A stretch of 39,582 nucleotides of DNA from an uncultured Bacteroidales bacterium. Its GTDB lineage: Bacteria > Bacteroidota > Bacteroidia > Bacteroidales > Paludibacteraceae. This document shows positions 34,322 through 39,582 of the stretch, one piece after another (position 1 is the stretch's first letter; each line of letters opens with the position of its first letter). The DNA lies in assembly GCA_945921355.1 (NCBI GenBank), contig CAMEKM010000011.1, positions 1 to 39,582 of the forward strand, written 5' to 3'. The position numbers were made by a program, and so were the translations under genes. Under the pieces are notes generated by a model. It ran no database searches. It was not told the DNA's origin and saw only the letters and a program-made list of their open reading frames with translations.

Positions 34322-37300
34322 ATGGGCACAAAATATAGTCGAGGTTCTGAATGGCGTAAATGGGATTTACATATCCATACCCCAAAATCCATAGAAAACA
34401 ATTATGGTGGCGACTCCGATGTTATCTGGGATAAGTACATTGATGCTTTAGAAAGGCTCCCTAAAGAAGTATCTGTAATAGGTATAACAGATTACTATTT
34501 CATAGATGGATATGAGAAGGTAATGTCGTATAAACAAAACGGCAGGCTGAAAAATATAGATAAGATCTTCCCTATTTTAGAGTTTAGAATAGATACGTTT
34601 GGCAGTGGTAATGAGAATAAATTACAAAAGATAAATCTCCATATTCTTTTTGATTTAAATGAAAGTGATATAAGAAATGAGATTGAAAAAGTTAAAAATC
34701 GTTTTATAGGATTAATACCTATAACACGATTAGATAAGCATAAAACAATTATGCTATCAAGAGAAAATTTGGCGGAGGAGGGAGAAGATCTACAAACAGG
34801 TTTCAGTGATTTAATTCCACCTACAGATAAAGTATTGGAGTTGATTAATTCACCTGAATGGAGAGACAAAACATTCTTGTTTCTTGGCTACAAAGAATGG
34901 TCAAATTTAGAAAAGAACAAACAATTAAAACCATTAAAAGAGGATTTGTACGGAAGAGTTGGTGCTTTTTTCTCTTCAAATTATCAAACAATAAATAATA
35001 GTCAAAAATGGCTTAATGAGTTTGGTGAGAAAAAACTATTACATTCTTTGGATATTCATGATTTCAGCGTATTAGATACTGCCGAGAAAAATGAAAAGGG
35101 AGAGTATATAGATAGTAAAAAATATTGCTGCTATACATGGATTAAAGCTGATCCTACATTTGAAGGGCTAAAACAAATTCTTAATGAACCGGATCGAGTA
35201 TTGATACAAGAAAAGCCGGAATTATTACACAGAATAGAAACGAATCCACTTAAATTTATTAAAAATATACTTATAGAAAAAAATCCATCAACAGCAATAA
35301 TAGATGAAGTTTGGTACAATAATATTTCAATTGATGTTAATCCTGGATTAGTTGCAATTATTGGTAATAAAGGTAGTGGAAAAAGTGCCATAACAGATAT
35401 CATTGGATTGTGTGCCAACTCACATAACGATAATTGGTCATTTCTTACAAAAACTAAGTTTAGGATGCCCAAACCATATAATCGTTCTTCATATTTTCAA
35501 GCAAAAATATCGTGGTATGATGATAGTGAAAGCACAAAGAAACTTGATGATGGCATAGATAAAAATATGCCTGAAAGAGTGAAATATATACCTCAAAATT
35601 TTCTGGAAAATCTATGCACCACAGAAGACGAAAAAGAATTTGAGAAGGAAATGAAATCAATAATTTTCCAATACCTTCCAGATGACCAGAAATTTGGTAA
35701 ACAATCTATTGATGAAATTGTTGAGTATTTATCAGTTGAGATTAATAAACGCGAAACTGAAATCAAACAAAAAATAATTCAGCAAAATGAGGTAATCATT
35801 AATCTCGAAGAAAAAAAGAACCCAAATTATGAAGCAAAGCTTCAAAATGCTTTAGATTTAAAGAAAGATGAACTTTTGAATTTGGAGAAAGCTAAACCAA
35901 TAAAGGTGGAGAAACCGGATCATTCTGATAATAAAGAAGAGAAGTCAAAACAAGAAGAAATAACAAATATCCAAAATCAGATTAAAGATTTAGAAAAACA
36001 AATAGGAGAAGCTAAAGTTAAATTGAGTGATTTCTCTAAAAAAATACAAGATTTAACAACACTTAAAGATGCTCTAGACAGATTAAAATTGTCATTTGAT
36101 AATTCCATAAAAGAGTACAACGATGCCTTTGAACGCAATGGTTTGATTGTTAATGATATTATTAAAATAGAATATAACCAGCAGATTATTGATAAAAAGA
36201 TCAGTTCACTTCGCTCAGAGAAGGATAACATTGCAGGACAATTAGATCCAGAATTCAACGAGGGACTGCTTGCAAAAAAGTTGGCACTTGAGAAAACTTT
36301 ATTAGAAAAGGAAGATAAACTTAGTGAGCCCGAACGATTATATCAAAAATACCTTCAGGACTTGAAAAATTGGGAAGATAAAGTAAATTCAATTAAAGGA
36401 TCTGATAATGCAAGTGATACAATCTCATATTATGAAAAGGAACTAAAATATGTGCGAGAAAAATTAGACACAGATATAGAAACAGAGGAAACTAAACGAA
36501 ATGATTTCATCAATGAATTAATAGAAAATAAGCGGAAAGTATTAGATACTTACACCTCTTTATACAAACCAATAAGTCAGTTTATTGATTCATATAAAGA
36601 AGACCTTAAATCATATCCAATGGCATTAGATGCGGCGTTCATATTTGACAATAATATGGATGAACTATTTTTTAGCATCGTGAATCAACAAGTGTCAGGG
36701 TCTTTTAATGGGAAAGAGCAAGGCTCTATTAGGCTGAAAGAATTGTGTGACAGCATAGAATTAAGTAACAATCAACTCATTTTGGATTTTACACATAAGT
36801 TAAACCAAATGCTTGCAGAAGATCATAGAGACGGGTTTAATAATGAAAAACGAAATGTTGAAACACAATTAAAAAAAGGTCATACAAAATTAGAATTGTA
36901 CAATTTTATCTATTGCTTGGACTACATCAAACCATTATTTCAATTAAAATTGTCAGATAAAATTTTATCCGCTTTGTCCCCTGGGGAAAGAGGTGCATTG
37001 TTATTGCTTTTTTACTTGTTTATTGATATGGATGATAAACCATTAATTATTGATCAACCTGAAGAGAACCTAGATAATGAAAGTGTTTATGATTATCTTG
37101 TAACTTTCATTAAGAAGGCAAAAACAAAAAGGCAAATAATTATAGTAACACATAATCCAAATTTAGCGGTTGTATGCGATGCAGATCAAATCATAAAAAT
37201 GGATATTGACAAAAAGAATAAAAATACTGTATCTTTTGTTTCAGGGGCAATTGAGAACCCGCAAATAAACAAAAGTATAATTGACATCTTAGAAGGCACT

Positions 37301-37348
37301 TATCCTGCATTCCATAATAGAGGTAGTAAATACTTTAAAACAAACTAA
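34322..37348 (+). CDS. PHP domain fused to an SMC/RecF-like ATPase
   Basis: This 1008-residue protein starts with a PHP-type phosphoesterase motif WDLHIHTP (His17, His19) and GITDYYF (about 54-60), suggesting a metal-dependent nuclease or phosphatase. An SMC-like ATPase follows: Walker A GNKGSGKSA (about 347-356), a long charged coiled coil (about 460-760), the ABC signature LSPGERGALLLL (about 883) and Walker B PLIIDQPEENLD (about 906), then THNPN. Such PHP-ATPase fusions (annotated TrlF-like in databases, from memory) occur in restriction and defence islands. Its role here is inferred as a DNA-end or phage-replication sensor with an attached nuclease; this is untested. It is strongly AT-rich, starts 20 nt after mod, and is probably cotranscribed. 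Confidence 0.82.
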   Translation: MGTKYSRGSEWRKWDLHIHTPKSIENNYGGDSDVIWDKYIDALERLPKEVSVIGITDYYFIDGYEKVMSYKQNGRLKNIDKIFPILEFRIDTFGSGNENKLQKINLHILFDLNESDIRNEIEKVKNRFIGLIPITRLDKHKTIMLSRENLAEEGEDLQTGFSDLIPPTDKVLELINSPEWRDKTFLFLGYKEWSNLEKNKQLKPLKEDLYGRVGAFFSSNYQTINNSQKWLNEFGEKKLLHSLDIHDFSVLDTAEKNEKGEYIDSKKYCCYTWIKADPTFEGLKQILNEPDRVLIQEKPELLHRIETNPLKFIKNILIEKNPSTAIIDEVWYNNISIDVNPGLVAIIGNKGSGKSAITDIIGLCANSHNDNWSFLTKTKFRMPKPYNRSSYFQAKISWYDDSESTKKLDDGIDKNMPERVKYIPQNFLENLCTTEDEKEFEKEMKSIIFQYLPDDQKFGKQSIDEIVEYLSVEINKRETEIKQKIIQQNEVIINLEEKKNPNYEAKLQNALDLKKDELLNLEKAKPIKVEKPDHSDNKEEKSKQEEITNIQNQIKDLEKQIGEAKVKLSDFSKKIQDLTTLKDALDRLKLSFDNSIKEYNDAFERNGLIVNDIIKIEYNQQIIDKKISSLRSEKDNIAGQLDPEFNEGLLAKKLALEKTLLEKEDKLSEPERLYQKYLQDLKNWEDKVNSIKGSDNASDTISYYEKELKYVREKLDTDIETEETKRNDFINELIENKRKVLDTYTSLYKPISQFIDSYKEDLKSYPMALDAAFIFDNNMDELFFSIVNQQVSGSFNGKEQGSIRLKELCDSIELSNNQLILDFTHKLNQMLAEDHRDGFNNEKRNVETQLKKGHTKLELYNFIYCLDYIKPLFQLKLSDKILSALSPGERGALLLLFYLFIDMDDKPLIIDQPEENLDNESVYDYLVTFIKKAKTKRQIIIVTHNPNLAVVCDADQIIKMDIDKKNKNTVSFVSGAIENPQINKSIIDILEGTYPAFHNRGSKYFKTN

Positions 37349-37395
37349 ATGTGGATTACGCAAGAAAATGCTTACATACTAATGTGTAGTAAAAT

Positions 37396-38730
37396 ATGGA
37401 AATAAAGAATTTATACCAAGAGTTGCGCTCTTTGCAGCCATTGAGTGCAGAAAACCAAAAAAGGTTGAATACTAAGTTTATGTTGGAATTCAATTATAAT
37501 TCCAATCATATTGAAGGTAATACTCTGACCTATGGTCAAACAATTTCTTTATTGATTCATGGAAAAGTGGAGGGATCTGCTCCAATGCATGATTATGAAG
37601 AGATGAAAGCGCATCAAGCCGCATTGGAAATGATAAAGGTAGAGGCTGCAACCGGAGAACGCCCGCTAACAGAAATGTTTATTCGTCAGGTACATAAAAT
37701 TATGCTCCGAACGGATTATATTCCTGAGGGGAAAAATTATACTGTTCACGCTGGAATATATAAAACACGCCCCAATTCCGTCCAAACACCAACAGGAGAG
37801 ATTTTTGAATACGCCTCACCTGAAGAGACCCCAGCTTTAATGATGGATTTAATAGCGTGGTACAACAATGTTGAAAAGGAAGCAAAGATATCTCCTCTTG
37901 AAATAGCGGCACTTTTTCATTATCGTTATATTCGAATACACCCCTTTGAAGATGGCAACGGACGTATTGCACGACTTTTAGTCAATTATATTCTTGCAAG
38001 ACATGGCTATCCTATGATTGTAGTACATGACTCCGATCGTAATGGATATTTAGGTGCGCTCGGTCAATGTGATGCCGAAACAAGGTTGGTACCAGCTGTG
38101 GGGGCTCATGCAAAACTAGAACAGATTACGCCGTTGGTTAATTATCTGGAGCAATGTCTTAAACGTGCTTTAGTGATTAGTATTAAGGCGGCAAAAGGAG
38201 AAAACATTGAGGATGAAGATGATATGCAAAAGCGTTTAGCTATTCTTGCTCGTAATGCACAAGCAAAACGGGGAAACATCAAACGCAGAAGTAACCAATA
38301 TATAGCTGAAATAATACATGATTTTATAACTCCGATTAAAGAAGAGTTAAATACACAGTTCGCGATTTTCAATCAATTCTATAATAGTATTGATATTTCA
38401 TTCTATTATGTTGGTTCTGGTGGTGGTAAAGTATCATTGACCCCCAAGTTTTTAGAGGCTCGTCGTGGTAACTTCGAGAAGATTTCATCCAGAATGGTAA
38501 TTGAAGTACTATTGACTAAACCAACTATATTGCTTCCAACGAATTCCGCAGAAAGTATTCCAATCTATATTAGTTGCAACGATGAAGAATATAATATACA
38601 ACTGTTTGAAGATACACAATCTTTCCGCTATGGTGTATTACCTACTGATTCGCAGCAAAAAATATGGATAAAAATAATAATGGAACATTTATACGCTAGT
38701 ATAGAAAAGAAAGTTGCAGCAATAAAATAG
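37396..38730 (+). CDS. Fic-domain protein (class II, self-inhibited)
   Basis: This 444-residue protein has the complete Fic motif HPFEDGNGRIAR (about 181-192), which transfers AMP, or less often another nucleotide moiety, to a protein hydroxyl. The inhibitory helix motif (S/T)xxxE(G/N) is present as SNHIEG (36-41), N-terminal to the Fic core, which marks class II; its Glu40 would block ATP binding until released. A C-terminal region (about 280-444) looks like a winged-helix or accessory domain with no clear match. It is the last gene of the island, 47 nt after the ATPase. It could act as an abortive toxin or as a regulator of the restriction system. No antitoxin gene is adjacent, which fits self-inhibition. 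Confidence 0.87.
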   Translation: MEIKNLYQELRSLQPLSAENQKRLNTKFMLEFNYNSNHIEGNTLTYGQTISLLIHGKVEGSAPMHDYEEMKAHQAALEMIKVEAATGERPLTEMFIRQVHKIMLRTDYIPEGKNYTVHAGIYKTRPNSVQTPTGEIFEYASPEETPALMMDLIAWYNNVEKEAKISPLEIAALFHYRYIRIHPFEDGNGRIARLLVNYILARHGYPMIVVHDSDRNGYLGALGQCDAETRLVPAVGAHAKLEQITPLVNYLEQCLKRALVISIKAAKGENIEDEDDMQKRLAILARNAQAKRGNIKRRSNQYIAEIIHDFITPIKEELNTQFAIFNQFYNSIDISFYYVGSGGGKVSLTPKFLEARRGNFEKISSRMVIEVLLTKPTILLPTNSAESIPIYISCNDEEYNIQLFEDTQSFRYGVLPTDSQQKIWIKIIMEHLYASIEKKVAAIK

Positions 38731-39463
38731 TTTGTAAGAATCAGTTCATGCATTCCTCGTATCATGCAAATAAGAGATTATCTCGAAATCGAACTTATAA
38801 GGATTTCTTATTAGTTCGCCAAGAGGGCAATCATCAAGCGCAACGCTACATTGCTTACTGTTAGTTCGGCACAACCTTCGGCACGCGAAAACTTTTTTCT
38901 AAAAAAATCCACTCACGCAGAAACTCTTGTAATACAGCAGCTTCCGCACACTTCATATATCACTTTTCTCTCCAAAATCCCCAATCTTCGGCACAAAACT
39001 ACTAAAATGCCGAAGATACGGCAACACTATATTATATAGAAGCACACCGAAAACGGGAAGGTGAAAAGTGAAAACGGAAAACTGAAAGCCACCGAAAGCC
39101 CATAGAAGTCCTAGAGATCTCCTATAGTGGTCGCCTAATTTGCAGGGAACTTGTGAGGAAATAAAGATATAATCCAAAAACATTGCTATAAATTTGGAAA
39201 ATAGAGAAAAAATGATTACCTTCGAACATCTGCCTTGGCTTTATAGCCCAAACAAAACCATACGCATAAAGCCAATTCCCTCGTAGCTACTTTCGCGAAA
39301 TGCAGCCCATACTTTCGCTACGCTCGCACATTTTGTAGAAAAATACGGTTTCGCCTTATCATCTGCTATCCATCACCTCATTCTTAAGCGAGCTTAAATG
39401 AGTGATGAATACCATTTGAAATAGATAAATCTATTATTTGTCTTACAAAAAGTGCTCGCTTTG
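38731..39463. other. Non-coding stretch after the defence island
   Basis: No supportable gene is seen in these 733 bases. TTCGGCAC recurs at about 38872, 38878 and 38988. TCTTCGGCA (38985-38993) and TGCCGAAGA (39008-39016) form a perfect 9-bp inverted repeat. CATCACCTCATTCTTAAG (39371-39388) and CTTAAATGAGTGATG (39393-39407) form a bulged hairpin. No classical terminator follows the Fic gene. Confidence 0.7.
39047..39088. repeat. Heptamer array
   Basis: The units are CCGAAAA, CGGGAAG, GTGAAAA, GTGAAAA, CGGAAAA and CTGAAAG, with a decaying tail to about 39100. It is intergenic. Confidence 0.82.
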
Positions 39464-39495
39464 CTTGCGTATGTGCATTTTTTGTTGTACCTTTG
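39464..39495 (+). promoter_or_regulatory. Promoter of the second riboswitch unit
   Basis: CTTG (39464-39467) and TACCTTTG (39488-39495) are separated by 20 nt. The region from 39464 is nearly identical to that from 24900, including the spacer TTGCGTATGTGCATTTTTTG. Confidence 0.87.
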
Positions 39496-39510
39496 CACCC
39501 GCATTCAGTT

Positions 39511-39582
39511 ATAGGGAAGCCAGTGAAATTCTGGCACAGACCCGCTGCTGTGATTTGCAATATCGTTTGTTTCGTATCTAAG
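39511..39582 (+). promoter_or_regulatory. Second cobalamin riboswitch, cut by the window end
   Basis: TAGGGAAGCCAGTGAAATTC and then GGCACAGACCCGCTGCTGTG match the first riboswitch with only one or two changes through the core. The 3' half with the B12 box lies beyond the window. It lacks the extra GC-rich block present upstream of the first copy. The controlled gene is not visible; another corrinoid transport or B12-related gene is expected. Confidence 0.88.

Noticed and set aside
38851..39183. Short frames after the Fic gene (62 and 76 codons)
   Set aside because: They fall in repeat-rich, composition-biased DNA, lack promoters and show no domain features.

Overview
This window is chromosomal DNA of a Bacteroidales bacterium. 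Family and genus cannot be fixed from the sequence alone. The evidence is the promoter type (TTTG-like -33 box, then TAnnTTTG, found ten times complete with an identical 20-nt gap), the absence of clear Shine-Dalgarno sequences, a fused SecDF, an EF-G paralogue of the Bacteroides EF-G2 type, and Bacteroidales-style surface proteins. No transposase, integrase, phage gene, rRNA or CRISPR array is visible.

Layout. (1) 1-4.7 kb: EF-G2-like translation factor (+), convergent with a ClpB that lacks its N-domain (-), sharing a bidirectional terminator. (2) 4.8-9.6 kb: minus-strand operon metY-metX-thrA for homoserine and methionine synthesis, with overlapping genes and one promoter. (3) 9.8-15.8 kb: waaA (Kdo transferase), hisS and secDF on +. 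(4) 16.0-24.8 kb, all minus: an outer-membrane-type protein plus a small ribbon-helix-helix protein, an RNase R without cold-shock domains, an AAA/DUF4143 ATPase, a secreted propeller-like protein, and topA followed by tRNA-Pro(CGG). (5) 24.9-27.4 kb: a cobalamin riboswitch controlling a BtuB-type TonB-dependent receptor. (6) 27.4-28.0 kb: a gene-free, hairpin- and repeat-rich stretch. (7) 28.0-38.7 kb: a visibly AT-richer defence operon from one promoter, encoding GNAT/PUA-like protein, ASCH protein, type III restriction subunit Res, methyltransferase Mod, PHP-SMC ATPase and Fic protein. (8) 38.7-39.6 kb: a non-coding stretch, then a second promoter plus cobalamin riboswitch nearly identical to the first, cut by the window end.

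The most unusual feature is a set of degenerate short tandem arrays. The commonest period is 7 bp; others have periods 8, 9, 11, 21-22 and 33 bp. They lie in 5' leaders, in intergenic DNA, inside the btuB riboswitch, and in frame inside otherwise conserved enzymes (thrA, metX, rnr, topA, btuB). One heptamer family, AAYTGTC, occurs at four distant loci on either strand. Three copies of a 7-bp unit make 21 nt, so such arrays can sit in genes without shifting the frame. I regard this dispersed repeat system and the composite type III restriction island as the two items most worth following up.
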